64,000 bases of DNA. Origin: Sclerodactyla briareus (lineage: Eukaryota > Echinodermata > Holothuroidea > Dendrochirotida > Sclerodactylidae). A program made the position numbers and the translations under genes. The DNA is taken from positions 124,001-188,000 of the forward strand of contig JAODTK010004443.1 in assembly GCA_026419785.1 (NCBI GenBank), in the 5' to 3' direction. The notes below the pieces were generated by a model. The model was not told where the DNA came from. It saw only the letters and a program-made list of their open reading frames with translations, and did not search any database. Position 1 is the first letter of the stretch. Each line of letters opens with the position of its first letter. This document shows positions 1 to 11,743 of this stretch, piece by piece.

Positions 1-957
1 TGAAAATGACGTTTTCACTTAGCCTAGTGTTAGTTGGTTACGGTGAAGTTGCTTTCTTATACTCACATTTTACACCATTGATTCAGTAGTTTTCTCCGTT
101 CTTGTGCATTACCGCACGTTCACGTAGTCCATCATTTCATATTGTACTTGGATGCGTCGAATTTCACATCTCATTCACCACACGTACCTACTGATTTAGT
201 CTAGTACGGTACCTACATAGGCTAGATCTTGTTAGCATATAGCCGTGCAGTGCGGAAGGGGAGGGCCCCCGAGGAATGCCATCGAATAATTTTCCCTCCC
301 TTCGACTAAATGTGACGAAACATTCACTCCATCACTGCGTCTATCTAAGTGAAGTCTCATGTCTGCTGAGGTAAACATACGTTTCACCATTTCTCATTTA
401 TTCGGATGCGAATGTGGAATTCATACAATTTGTTATCCTTCTTCTCACCCTTCAATTGGAGCCCATCCCTCATTCATCGTAGATAATGGGTTGCTCCAGT
501 CAATATCTAGTCACGCTCCGACATCACCTTTCTATAACCACTCATCAGTAACAATGCTTGGCTTAAATTCGCGACAATGTTTGCATCTTTCAAGCTGTTC
601 AAGAAAAGGCGTTGCAGAAGTTTGATATCGTTACAAAAATGTCAAGGAATCCCTTTCACAACTTTTTGTTCTGTTATGCTAGATCAAGAACAAGCAGTCC
701 TGTTCGAACCTCTGATATATAATATATAATGGAATTCAATCAACTACTATAGAGTCTTGATCATCGCGCTCTATTTTATACTGTAATCTACACATCAACA
801 ATGTCAATATTTTCTTCTTGCAATTTCGCGCAACGTATATATATTTACAATATATAGGTTTCTTTATCAGCAGTAAAGTGCTCAATACCGAAGCAGAGCT
901 TGTATAAACATCTACAACGTAACTATTGCACATAACTTTGCATGCATGTTTGTAATG
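1..957. other. Unassigned sequence left of the inverted-repeat arm
   Basis: Reading frames here are short, the longest 88 codons at 359-625, and none shows a recognisable domain or compositional sign of coding. I see no transposon termini, SINE boxes or tandem repeats. The stretch runs into the (TA)n tract at about 958. It probably lies outside the large inverted repeat, because the sequence beyond the right arm (a PLE) does not match it. Confidence 0.4.
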
Positions 958-1118
958 TATGTATATTATATATATATATATATCTATATATCTATATATA
1001 TATATATATATCTATATATATATATATATATAAGATATTATATATATCCTATATCTATATATAATATATCATATATATATATATATTATATATATAATCT
1101 ATATCATATATAATATGA
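958..1118. repeat. (TA)n microsatellite, imperfect
   Basis: The tract is almost pure alternating TA with scattered C and G interruptions. It sits exactly at the outer edge of the left arm of the large inverted repeat: homology with the right arm starts within a few bases of its end. Such tracts are unstable and could mark or obscure the duplication breakpoint. Confidence 0.95.
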
Positions 1119-1503
1119 GAATCCATGACATCACGTGAGTCGGGTGCAGTCATTTCTACTATTTCGCGCTGTATTAACAGGAAGAACGGAACTAATATTT
1201 CTCATGGTATTAATTCAATATTCTCTAATCAATATTGAAAGACTTTGTTCGGATCCCATCTATGGTTCGTTGGTTCCCAGGTTTTCAAACGTACAATTTT
1301 CACATCGTCTTTGCTTTTGCAGGGAATCCGCGGCCCTCATCTCGTGCTGCACACAGCAATTTTGTCATTGGTTGAAATTTCAAGTCATCATTTAAGTGAC
1401 AATTAACCTCTAGAAACGTTGACAACATTCTCTGATCCACTGCTGCTGGCTTTTACGCGACCGGCCACATTCAACTATTCTCTCTCAGTGCACCACTTCT
1501 CTG

Positions 1504-2762
1504 CACTTGCGTTGCTAGAGGGGGGCCATGGGGGCCACCCCCCCCCCCCACAATCGAATTCCCCCCAATGTTTTTTTTTAATGTTTCACCTAATACAACA
1601 ACATTTGGCACTTATCTGCTTATGCGGCTCTCTCTTCCCTCATTCGCTGGTCAGATTGTTCGAATTCTCCTCTGACAGTCCCAATTTTTTGGCACTAATC
1701 CCCCACAGTGGGCAAATTTCGCTTCGTAGATACCCTTATATTACACGTTTTTTACTTTTTGGAGTTGCGGCAAGTTCCTCTAGATCATAGAATACACTTG
1801 CAGACGAGAGGGGGGGTGGTGGGTGCGTAGATAACACTCCAACAACTTTTTTCACTTATGTTGTTCCCGCTGTCCTCATTCCCAGTCAGATGCTTGAATC
1901 GTTCAATTGTTTGTCAATATCCAACCAACGTATGCGGGGTGCAAAGGGGGAGGGCACTAGCTAGCCTTTTCCAGTTCGGGCAAAAACAGTGCAAAATGAT
2001 GAAAAACCCTTCCCAGAAATCTTGACCCCCGTACCCATAGGGGGAATACATTCAATCACCTGATATCCCAGCAATGCGCAAAAAGCAAAAAAAATGCGTG
2101 CCTTCTTGGGCTCAGTAGTACCCGTGGTTTTGTTGTCTGCTTTCAATACAATCCGATAATAACTATTTGAGCAAATCTTGTTTTTTTGTTTTTTGTTTTT
2201 TTTTTTAATTATTGCAATTGTTGATCCTGTGGTTATTAGCATCCTGGGTACTCCCTGGCCGCGAAGCATGGCCATAAGAGGAGGAAGCGTAGACACTCCC
2301 TCACATTCATACCAAGACAGTTTATTTTCATTCGTCCAAATGAGGGAGCCGAAAAGGATAAAAATGATACCGATATACAGGCAGAAAATGATCAAAATTC
2401 AGACAAGGCGAAATTCAAGAGAATTTTCAATCGAACCAGCAATTTTTTTCGCGCGTTTCGCCCGCCGTACGTTCTTTTCCACCATCAATCGCGGCTTGCA
2501 AGATTTGGGGAAACTTTTTCTCCCCCCCCCAAAAAATGGATGAGTCCCGTAACGCCTGTTATATCTGAAGCCCGTGGCAATTGAAATTTTGACCACTTAT
2601 CAAGAACAAGATTTTTGTATAGGAAAAAATGACTTCAAATGATGGCAAATTTTGAACCAGATTTTATCTGAGGGTTCCTAAAATGCAAAAAATTTCCAAA
2701 GGGAAGGGAGACAACCCCCTCCCCTTAGACCCCTCCCCCATGGCCACCCCCAATCGCCAGTG
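1504..2762. mobile_element. Non-autonomous hAT-like transposon
   Basis: The insertion is flanked by near-perfect 8-bp duplications, CTTCTCTG at 1496-1503 and CTCCTCTG at 2763-2770. The ends are related in inverted orientation: the left begins CACTTGCGTTGCTAG and then runs into a G-rich stretch with CCATGGGGG, and the reverse complement of the right begins CACTGGCGATTGGGGG and also reaches CCATGGGGG. A CA(G/C)TGGCGTAGC-like end with an 8-bp duplication is typical of the hAT superfamily. The interior has homopolymer runs and only shadow reading frames, including overlapping ones of 121-144 codons without domains, so no transposase is encoded. The corresponding place in the right arm, around 54600, lacks the element. 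Confidence 0.75.
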
Positions 2763-2866
2763 CTCCTCTGACACACATCTAGCAACTGTATACAGTTATA
2801 AACGTCTTTTTTCAAACTAACTTCTTGTCCAATTGTGGAAGCAGACTATCACATAACTGATAGAAC

Positions 2867-3060
2867 CCTGGGTTCGAATACTCAGCTCAGCACAAAGGAT
2901 GAGGGAAGGAATGAAACTGCTGTTCAGACAGCACTGACCCCGTCCTCTGACATTCACAGCAAGGGCCCGGGCCCGGGCCCGGGCCGAGGTATCTCACCCC
3001 CACCGCAGTTAACAGTGTGTGCTCCAAAGTCAATTTTTTCTTTTCCCCCCCTGCAACGTG
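2867..3060 (+). mobile_element. tRNA-derived SINE, body type B, fragment in the left arm
   Basis: It shares the stretch CTCAGCACAAAGG, then AAACTGCTGTTCAGACAGCAC and TCTGACATTCAC, with the fuller type-B SINE at 53260-53510. The inverted counterpart in the right arm is at 54350-54535, so this insertion predates the arm duplication. The tRNA-like head is lost. A short GGGCCC-repeated stretch near 2966-2985 is expanded relative to the right arm. Confidence 0.65.
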
Positions 3061-3375
3061 GTGCCAGAAAATCCGATAGTGTTTCTTAAAACGCTGTTGC
3101 GATCAGGAATTTTGAAGTAAGTGATTAATCCTACTGATTGTTTCATTGCCATAACAAATCATGTTATCTTTAATAAAAAAAAAAAACGATCTACAGATAA
3201 AAAATACAATTATTATACCAAATCATCAGGAACCGAAAACTTCTTTGAGCACCTCGCGAGGGTTTCGTGACCCCCATGGTTCAAATCTTTTACATGATTG
3301 AAATGACGTGCGGCAGGAAAAGTTATAAGTAAACATTGCGCTTTCGAGTTCAAGCAGTCACCGGATGTTTCTCTC

Positions 3376-5349
3376 TAGACGCCCAGTTCCCAGAATCCAC
3401 CGGAGTGGGCAACACACGACGAAAGCTTGGTGGGGAACGCCTCAATAGGTTTCATAAGTGTTTTTGAAGTACTGATTCGAGACGTCTATTTCCCTATGTT
3501 GCAACCACTCTCTTTGCGTTTAAACGCGTGGAATACCTTCCAATACGTTCAAATGACCATGGAACTTTTTTGAAATTATCAGGAAGAGTCGTGATTTTGG
3601 GCGAAAAGAAGGATTTTATTGCGATTACGTAATGTTCATGACGTCACCAAAACCAATGACCAGAGGTTATACCAACGAAAACAAAACCAACGATCCGATT
3701 GCTCAGAGTCGTTTCCGGAATCAATTACAAACTATGCAACACACCAACCAAGGCCAGACTTGGCAGTTGCCACAGTCGTTCGCGTTGCACGCACATCAGT
3801 GTGATAGCAGCATGAAGTAAGTTCGTCTGTCAGATGAAGGCTTCATTTCACTGTTTAGAAGTTATGACGGTAAATATTATACGTTATGGTTAGGTAACGT
3901 AACCGCAAGGGCTACGTACCATCATAGTACTAGTAAAGGTCCCTTACAAGGCCTAACGTGGGCTATGCCCCGTAGGCTAGGCTTGCCCTTCATCATGAGT
4001 CGTGTCTCTGTGCTGTTGCATACTACTAACTAGCCTAAGGCCCGTCTGCACACCATTAATCAGGCCATCGGCCTAGGCCTACTACCAATGAGCACAGTCC
4101 GCTGTCCTCTTCACAATCCCCAAACCTGTCCGCTGCAATGCAGGTATTTATCCGATGTAGAGTGTGACTAGGATTTTGAAGAAACTTTGTTTCGATTGTA
4201 AGTTATAGAAGTATAAAATTACTATTTGGAGCTCATTTTAGTTAAAATGCCGGGTTCATTTACCTAATCCTAGGTCAACCAAAAGTTCTTTAGTTTAAAT
4301 CTGCCCTACTTTAGGACGATACTATTGTATGTGTGGAGTAAATCTGAAATTGTGATAAATGAATAGGCTAGGCTTGTACTTGCATAATGTTGTTACTAGC
4401 CATAATGTTTTATTTATGTTTGACACTGGCCATTGTGGAAAAACATGCTGTAGGCGTAGGTCAACACAGAATATTTAGGCGTGGCATGTCAGTAATAAGT
4501 GGCCAAGTTGAAAGCCTACATACAGTCTGTGCCTACGCTATAATTTTTGATGAGGAGTCACATAAAGGCTGAACAAACTTTCAATTGTGGCGCACCAGTA
4601 AAAAAATGTAGCTTGTCTTTCAATTACTTTACAGTTCATGTAAGAAAATCACACGAAACTGATTAGTTTTCTGTTTGTTATAACTCCAATGAGTTTTTCG
4701 GCTGACAATGTACAGTCAGCGTAACATTTACTTCCATGTGAGAAAATCCCGACATTTTTTGATGGTTTGTTTTTCAACACCTGTAGAAAATACAACAAAT
4801 CTTATTTAAGTTTGGTTTTTCCTAACTTAACATTACAAAATTTTACGAAATGAAATCCTATCATTGGGTGAGAGGATGCATTCCCTTCTGGGTAAGGCAA
4901 TGGGGAGGGGCCAAACTTCGGTGGGGATTAAATTATGGATGCAATAAAATGGTCCAATTTATACTATTATAAACTGATTGTCACTCTACAACATGCCATT
5001 ACTCACTATGGTCGTTAGCAGCATGGGATGGAATCCTCGCAACACTCATTGTTTTCACAACTTAATATAACAAGATGCTCATCACAAAGGCGAGTCATGA
5101 CATGCATGCCACCATTTGATATTGGCACCTTTTCTCCACCCAGAATACGGGTAGTTATGTTTAACGAGTGAGACAAAGCGGATAGGTCCTTCCTACTTAT
5201 CCCTATCTGTAATATATTTAATCACCCATATAACTCACCATTGACCACCCCGCACTGAAGGCTTTAAATTCTGGTTTCCGAAAACTCTGGGTCGCTGTAC
5301 AATACATGTAGTTGGGATGAGCGAGGTCTTAGTCCTCACTTTATAGTTC
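3376..5349. other. Unassigned central part of the left arm
   Basis: There are only short reading frames, at most 62 codons, and none is recognised. No SINE boxes, transposon termini or tandem arrays were seen. The segment lies between blocks that clearly match the right arm, but I could not align it with 50606-53084. Either arm may have been replaced or may have diverged here. Confidence 0.35.
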
Positions 5350-5610
5350 CGCTGTATCTAATGGAGTGGACCTCGTCGGTTCCTGGAATTTGTTTCGGTA
5401 TATTTGTTGTAATAAGTCTCGTCGGTCAGTTGGGAACATTCACGTTGAACATGAATCTCCATGTTTACCTGGTTCCGAGAATGTGGTTCGATACCGGAGT
5501 TCACTGTTCTCACTTTCAAATGGGGACGTAAATTAACAGTGACCGTCTCGTAAACCGTTTGGGATTGCTGTTTAGTGGTTACATCCCAGTATCGATATCA
5601 GTATGATTGA
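5350..5610 (+). repeat. Dispersed repeat C, copy 1
   Basis: This is a direct-orientation match to 17874-18115. Shared landmarks in order are AGTTCCGCTGTA, AAGTCTCGTCGGTC, CACGTTGAAC, GGTTCCGAGAA, TGGGGACGTAAA and CGATATCA. The sequence just upstream (GAGCGAGGTCTT, near 5319) also matches 16183-16215, so the family extends a little further left. The element class is unknown. No coding capacity was seen. Confidence 0.75.
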
Positions 5611-5867
5611 ACTCACCGAAAAGGTGCCCCAGAAGGAAATGTGGGGTTCCAGCTAAATGCGGATTTTTCCATATTTGTTTCGAGTGAAATGTATATTCTT
5701 GGCATGAATATCACTGCAAAAGATAACAAAATTAACCACAGATTGCATCTGGGACCCTCAATTGTTCAAAGGTTTCTCAGAGGCTTGGACACCCCTCCCC
5801 TCATGGCCTGCTCCTACCGACCGGCAGCCACAAACATCTCAGTAGTTCGCTTATTTAAATCACTAAT

Positions 5868-6220
5868 ATTTTTTATGTTGTACTTGCCGAGCAGAGGATC
5901 GAGCCTATTCAGGCCCCGCAAGTGCAGATCTTGATACTGCACCCTATTGTTACTGCGAATCCCTCACCAGCTACACGGATTAAGGCAATCAATAATGGCG
6001 GTACTCAATGTTGTGGGGGTTGGGGGTAATCACACGCAGACGGCAACTTTGCAAATTGCCTTCCCCTCGTTGTCCCTGCTCCCATCCCTAGTGCTGAGCG
6101 TCCAGCGAGAGCCCCCCCACCCCCACCCAACAGTTACCATTGTAAATCTTGATGACCGACCGTGATCTACCCCGTCTACCGTGGAGGCGACGCTCTACCA
6201 CTATGCCACCATTCTCGGTA
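5868..6220 (-). mobile_element. tRNA-derived SINE, body type A, near full length
   Basis: On the minus strand the tRNA-like head (A-box region around 6185-6215) comes first. A body follows that shares the GGCAATTTGCAAAGTTGCC-like and GGGATTCGCAGTAAC-like stretches and the CTCGGCAAGTAC 3' end with the copies at 14930-15264 and 49092-49448. Length matches the roughly 350-bp family. The B box is badly mutated, so Pol III transcription is unlikely. Confidence 0.75.
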
Positions 6221-7221
6221 CGCACTCCATGCACCCCACAAGCCTGTCGAAATACGAAGCAAACATGTTTTAATAATTCAGCTGATACACGATACACGTC
6301 GCTGATTTTATCGGTAGTTAATATGCTATATTACACGGCTTTCTTACTGTAACTGGTCACCATATTAATATAATTCTTGTTCAATACCGTTAAAGAGGCA
6401 TTATTGTCTGGTAGCAACCGTCGGATAAACGACGAAACGTTTGTATGACTATGATGCCACGAAGAAAAAACCGTATCAATGCAGTTCCGATGCCAATTAC
6501 GGTATATCGACAGTATGATAAGTCAATACAATTATGATTTCGATGTATCGTGGTTCTCCGTCGTGACATCATGAGACACCGTCCACTTTCTGCCGGTGTT
6601 GCCGATAGTCCTCTCTAAGTACTATTTCAATTATCATGTTCAGAATTATTAGGTACTCACTGAGTTGGTATTCCCACAGCATATTAGGGTCAGTCACTGA
6701 TGGTGAAGTATTCATTAGGATACATTCAGATCGTTCCAAAAGCCAATATCCCACAAAACAGTGCGAATGCAAGTACAGTATGACGAACTACACAACTCAT
6801 TCACTCCCCCACCACATTTTCAAGCTCCATCAATCTCGTCGGAATTCAAAGGCGTCCTGGCAGTATAAGTTTTTATTAGTTTCGAAAAGTGTGCTATTCT
6901 TAACAAGATGAAAATGATGCGGTCGTTAGCCTATGTTTACGTATGGGGCGACTATTGTTTACTTAATCGGTGACGTATAGCGATTGTTATAGTTTTATGG
7001 AATAAAAGAGATTCAAGCTGTTTGCAACAGCGCACTGGCCTAGGTCGTTTACGATTTAGGCATTATAGTAATAGACGTCCGAATAGAAGAGAGACAGAGA
7101 GAGAGAGGGGGATAGTTGAGGATGATGACCCACTCGCGTAAATTGCAAGATGAACACTTACTGATACCCAATAAACACTGGTATGTGCGACTATCATTTT
7201 TGTCCTGTATTCATCAATCTA

Positions 7222-8240
7222 ACGACCCAAAGCTTTCCGTTATGCGATACAGATTTCTGATTGGTTAATCCCAATCACGTAGCCGACTGTTATTTTTGCA
7301 ATAACAGTCCGCTAGTCAGAGTAACACAACAATCGAATACTTGCTCGATTTGCTGCGTCTTAAAAAAATAAACGCAGTACTTTTTTAAACGCGAATGTAA
7401 GGATGCGTGATCCTTTGGAAGTTTATGTTTTACACGCTCAATCCGGCTAGCTTCAGTATACTCGCGCTTCAGAGGGCGTAGTGCCTCAACGGAATACAAA
7501 CGGGCGAACGACGCGTCTCGCGTTGCATGTGAACGCCAGTTCACACGCTCATAACCCTCCGGTTTCGCCGCGTGGTTTGATTGCGTCCTCCGTGGAAGTA
7601 CGCACAGCACGCACTGCCAATCTTTTGTGTATGGTGCGCAATGCAATTTACTTCGATCTAACTAACGTAATAGTTACTCTAGCTGCTTAATTACTGTTTA
7701 GAGATCGAAGATATAGAGATATAGATATCTCTAATCGCCTGGGTAATTCTTGATTTGGCGGGTTGATAGAATAGGAATAAACTACAGCAGGTCGACTTTT
7801 ACTGGTTCATAAACAGTCTCGACTCTGAATTTAGCTTAATACCGAGCTCGGCTGCGCCCTCGTCCGTTTTTACCTAATTCATATTCTCGACGTTTAGTCA
7901 CCAGTCAGTCTCCCGTTTGCAGTTTATTCCTTAATTATGACAGACGTTAAGTTGCCTACACCATTATCCTACACCATTGTCTCAGACGCGCTACCTGAAA
8001 TGTCCCCGAAAGAGTAACACAGACCGAAGTTGATCAAACCATTTAACGCACGAAAATGTTATCCGCGTAGTCGGGATAATTTCTCCCTCAATTTGTCCCC
8101 GCAGAGTAGCGCATAACCGAGATGGTCAAACCCTTAAGCACATTAAGGTGATCGCGTGTCAATCCGAGTGCGGGGGACATTTTCAAATTGGTTCAATATA
8201 TTGCACGCGTTACCTCTCCAGTTAATATAATAGCTCCATG
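7222..8240 (-). mobile_element. Unclassified 1.0 kb insertion specific to the left arm
   Basis: The right arm (49640-49750) lacks this block. It is flanked by ATCTA at 7217-7221 and 8241-8245, a candidate 5-bp target-site duplication. Its right-hand end, read on the minus strand as CATGGAGCTATTATATTAAC and onward, recurs at 23976-24210 on the plus strand and, as a 25-bp stretch only, at 57151-57175. A roughly 98-bp unit is tandemly duplicated at about 7998-8160. I see no terminal inverted repeats, no TG..CA ends and no recognised ORF; overlapping frames of 118 and 69 codons at 7290-7690 look like chance. Confidence 0.6.
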
Positions 8241-8588
8241 ATCTATCCCCGGCAATCCAACAAAAACGCGCCTATACTGGATTGACGCCAGCGTGTAAAA
8301 AATAGAACAATGAGTAATGTTTTCTTATGCAACTTTACTATGACTACTAGCGAGGCATGTTCCACCGACTTTCAGCGTCAGCCGCTCTACCTGACGAATG
8401 TCCCCCATACCCGCACTGGAAGGGGCTGCGGCGGTTGCATTTGGCGTTCATACACATACTGGTACCTTTCGCACCCTACCTTTAGAAATTGTCCCCAGCA
8501 GCCCGCGTAATCGCGCGTATCATTGTTTACAGTATTTCCTCGTGCCATTTGATATGATTATTAAACAGACTTACAGACAAATACACTG

Positions 8589-9000
8589 AAAATGCCGCTG
8601 GTCAATAGGAAGCCACCCGCTGTTAAGTGATTATGAAGTCGTAATGAGGCACTGCTTAGTTTTTCCTACTCCGTTGAAGGTCCGTCTCAAGCAGGAGCAG
8701 TGATCCTGGGCAGGTGAGAAGGGGGGCAGGCAATAAATATAACATATCCCCCCCCCCTCATAAATACCTCTACTAGGAATATTTTTATGCCTATATTAAC
8801 ACATCACCATGCACATACTATTTGGGTGCATTTCTACTCTACTATTCTCCTTGCGCCCGACTGCCTTAGATACTCTATTGCGGTGCCATCAAATGAAAAT
8901 GCCGCTGGTCGACCTTATTGTTCACTCTTCCTCAGTGATGATACGGTGGCACTGGTTATTTTCCCTTACTCCGTTACAGGTCCGTCTCAATTAGTAGACT
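8589..9000. repeat. Internal direct duplication within the arm
   Basis: The motifs AAAATGCCGCTGGTC and TACTCCGTT(G/A)(A/C)AGGTCCGTCTCAA occur twice, beginning near 8589 and near 8897, about 305 bp apart. Both units are preserved, inverted, in the right arm at about 48350-48490 and 48830-48990. The tandem duplication is therefore older than the arm duplication. Confidence 0.7.
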
Positions 9001-9775
9001 ACGGACAACCATGAACATCACAGCTGCTGGCTGCTGACAGTGCCGTGCCAGAAATTTCAGACAGGAGGGCAAGAGATCCCACGGGAGACAGCGCCGTATG
9101 TTACTACCTCAATGGAAGGGTTCACCACAAATCTATTTTTTTTAAACACGTGACGGACCTAAATATGACCCATGCTCATTTTTTATCCCACCATGAATGT
9201 TCTTGCCTCCTCCTGAAGCGAATAAAATTTAGAAGCATCACAGGTCTTTAATCACTTTCCATCAAGATTGAATATGCTGGACCCAGCCCTAAGTTGCGAG
9301 TATTAAAAAAATCTTGGATTATATACTCAGCCAGTCAGCGAATAGCTCATGAGCCTTTGAATGAAGAGTTGCAAGTGTCTGTCGCTGCTTCCTGATAATG
9401 GCGCAAAAAATTCACCCATGTTCAAATGCAAGCAGCACCAAGTGACTCTTCCGGCTTGTGAACATTGATAGACGGATTGGACGATCGATTCGTCCCTCTG
9501 TTTAGATCGTACTCTCACGTAGCACTGCGCGCTACTTCTAAACGTCGATATACTTGCCAACATGTTGTAGGTGTCTGGAAATGAGCATCGTCTGGCATGT
9601 ACGTACATGAGGCAACTGCTTCGGCTGCGATTATGGACCTTCAATGAATTTACAGTGGTTAAAAAAAATCGACTATAATACCTGTGGGGGGATATTTCTT
9701 GGGGCGGCGGCCCCTTTCACCCCCCTACGACGAGCCTCCACCCCCCCCACATTGAGGTGCCAATTCTCCAACCAG

Positions 9776-9880
9776 AGAGGCGTTCCGCGTATAATCCTGA
9801 GGGATTCGCAGCTGACAGAAATAATTGTACTGGTTTCCAGGTCTGCACCCTTGTCAGACGAATATTCACGTGGTGTGGGA
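9776..9880 (+). mobile_element. SINE type A, 3' fragment, shared by both arms
   Basis: GAGGGATTCGCAGCTGACAG, then CAGGTCTGCACCCTTG, correspond to the 3' half of the type-A SINE. The inverted right-arm counterpart is at 47385-47490. The head is missing in both arms, so truncation happened before the arms separated. Confidence 0.65.
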
Positions 9881-10315
9881 GGGGGGGGGGGTTCCAGTTA
9901 GGACTAACTATTAGCTAGGTAGCAAATTATGCCATCGCTCATGGCTTATAATATGGAGCACCCAAAGTTTGAAGAAAATGTTCACTGATACAGAATTTTT
10001 TTCCATGGTCGAAGAGTTGCTGAATTCTCAGTTTTCTGATTGTCAAGAAGTTGGCGAGGTCAGAGACTTTTTTCAACAGATTCGGCAGAATCTGACCGAC
10101 CATCAACTTCCTCTCAACTGCCAGGAAATTCAACAAATGTCAACGCGGTACTCTCTACGTACCGCGCACAGCCAGAATACAAGAACGCAACATGGCGTAG
10201 TGATTCATTGCCAAATAATCCAACGCGTAACAAACGAGACTTTCAGGATCACCTCGGAAATCTGAATATTCATTTTATTATATATTTTATTCGATATTTA
10301 TTGAGTATTAATTAA

Positions 10316-10376
10316 TATGATATATATAGGATATATTATAATATATATATATTATATATATATATATATATAATCT

Positions 10377-10450
<74 letters not shown>
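10316..10450. repeat. (TA)n microsatellite at the inner edge of the left arm
   Basis: A nearly uninterrupted TA tract with a few TATTA breaks. It follows closely the point (about 10180) where homology to the right arm fades. With the tract at 958-1118, the left arm is bracketed on both sides by TA repeats. Confidence 0.95.
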
Positions 10451-10454
10451 ACTT

Positions 10455-10720
10455 AATATACGTTCCGTAACTTATGCAAGGTGCCAATATTGACAAGCCT
10501 GCACATACCCTTCCAGACCAGGTGACTATACTTCAGTGCGGTACTAAGTATTGTTATAGAGTTAAAGTGTACTCCAGGGAGTACATCTTTACAATGGATT
10601 TTATATCCCATTTTTTATTTACCGAAAGTTCATTGCCACGGTAGTACTGCTGTGGCCAAGTTACATTTTCATCGAATATTATACCTAGAAAAGTGACCGA
10701 GGCGATATTTCAATCTTTCA
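10455..10720 (-). pseudogene. Non-LTR retrotransposon RT C-terminal fragment
   Basis: Minus-strand translation of about 10600-10690 gives VTFLGIIFDENVTWPQ, matching the (V/I)xFLGxxxDExLxW signature just after the reverse-transcriptase palm in CR1, L2 and Jockey-type LINEs. No long frame remains. It lies downstream, on the same strand, of the endonuclease region at 11744-12700 and may be the same insertion with the RT core deleted. Confidence 0.55.
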
Positions 10721-11743
10721 TTCCGTTTAATAGCAAGGAACATTACGTGTACCTATCATTCTGTGTTTATTCAAAAAAGAAAAGCTTTTCGTTTTTCAAG
10801 ATTTCCAAGTATAGTTTCTTCGACTCTTAACCACTCTGAGATATGAGTGAATTCAGTATTCAGCCCCCACTAATCTGATCCAACTGGCATTCCTTACATT
10901 GCACATACCAAGGGCTTGCGTTTAGTTTACTCCTAATCCTTATTGTTTTATACAGCATGACGTGCTGCTTCTTGATGAAAGCTATCTGAACAGAAAACAA
11001 CGGGGCGGTGGTCATGCACTCCAGTAGGGGGTTACGTGATTGACGTTTGGCACTATGTAAAGTGCGGAGGCCTGACCAAAACATTTCTGGGAGTGGGGCA
11101 TGTAAACTTTGGGCAGAATAATTTCTGGAAAAATCGGAACTGGTAGATGGAATGAATGTCAAAGAGGATGCTTGTAGATTTTATTCCTTGTATCATCTCG
11201 AGTCATCGGCATGTTTGACATTTCTATTCATTCGTATTTTTTTTTCTCATTAACTTGGGATTGGCAGACATCGGGAACATCTTTCAAGGTTGATAAATGC
11301 AGCTTAGAACAACCCGGCAAGTGCCTTCTCCTGGCCATCTAAAGGTCCTCAATCCCAAGAATTCCTGGACGAAATCCGCGCTAACCAATGATGGCCTTCG
11401 CTTAGATACTATCCCCAACCAGTCTCAACCCCCGCCCCCTAATTCCAGAAACACATCTACCCACTGACTTCTTGTTAAAGAGAATAATTACATGAGTCAA
11501 CATTCGTAAAATGCCTCTGAAATAAATCTTTAAGAACATCATTTGAATTAATCAGAAGAACCAGAATTTCTTTCTATCTTTTTCAATTTCAACAACGAAT
11601 TCTTTCTTCCTTCTCGAGTAAGAAACACAAACAATGAAACTCACTGGATTCATATCATATACTCGAATGGTTTTTGGACACCATCTTGTATTCTCTCTGC
11701 CAGATCCCCCTCGCCACTGAATGACTAAAACCTGAAATTTCGT

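Larger units (their letters stand above)
1121..10180 (+). repeat. Left arm of a giant inverted repeat
   Basis: This segment matches 46990-54995 in reverse complement, in the same order. Landmark pairs read directly are 1123-1135 with 54981-54993, 1251-1490 with 54600-54845, 2786-3320 with 54105-54610, 3335-3375 with 53085-53130, 6345-7216 with 49745-50605, 8250-8600 with 48970-49680, 8590-9250 with 48010-48990, 9234-9900 with 47330-48015, and 9930-10180 with 46990-47250. Matching blocks look roughly 75-90 percent identical by eye with many small indels. The middle, about 3376-6344, has no counterpart I could trace. Left-only insertions are at 1504-2762 and 7222-8240. The arm could be a terminal repeat of one very large element, one of two inverted copies of a long repeat, or an old inverted segmental duplication. 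Confidence 0.85.

Noticed and set aside
7222-8240. Solo LTR with a 5-bp target duplication
   Set aside because: The ends are not TG...CA, there is no polyadenylation-type or primer-binding-site context, and the copy at 23976 gives no internal region.
9969-10265. 98-codon frame at the inner end of the left arm as a conserved protein
   Set aside because: The inverted partner in the right arm (47055-47243) aligns as DNA but with frame-breaking indels and no shared protein. Nothing suggests selection on coding.
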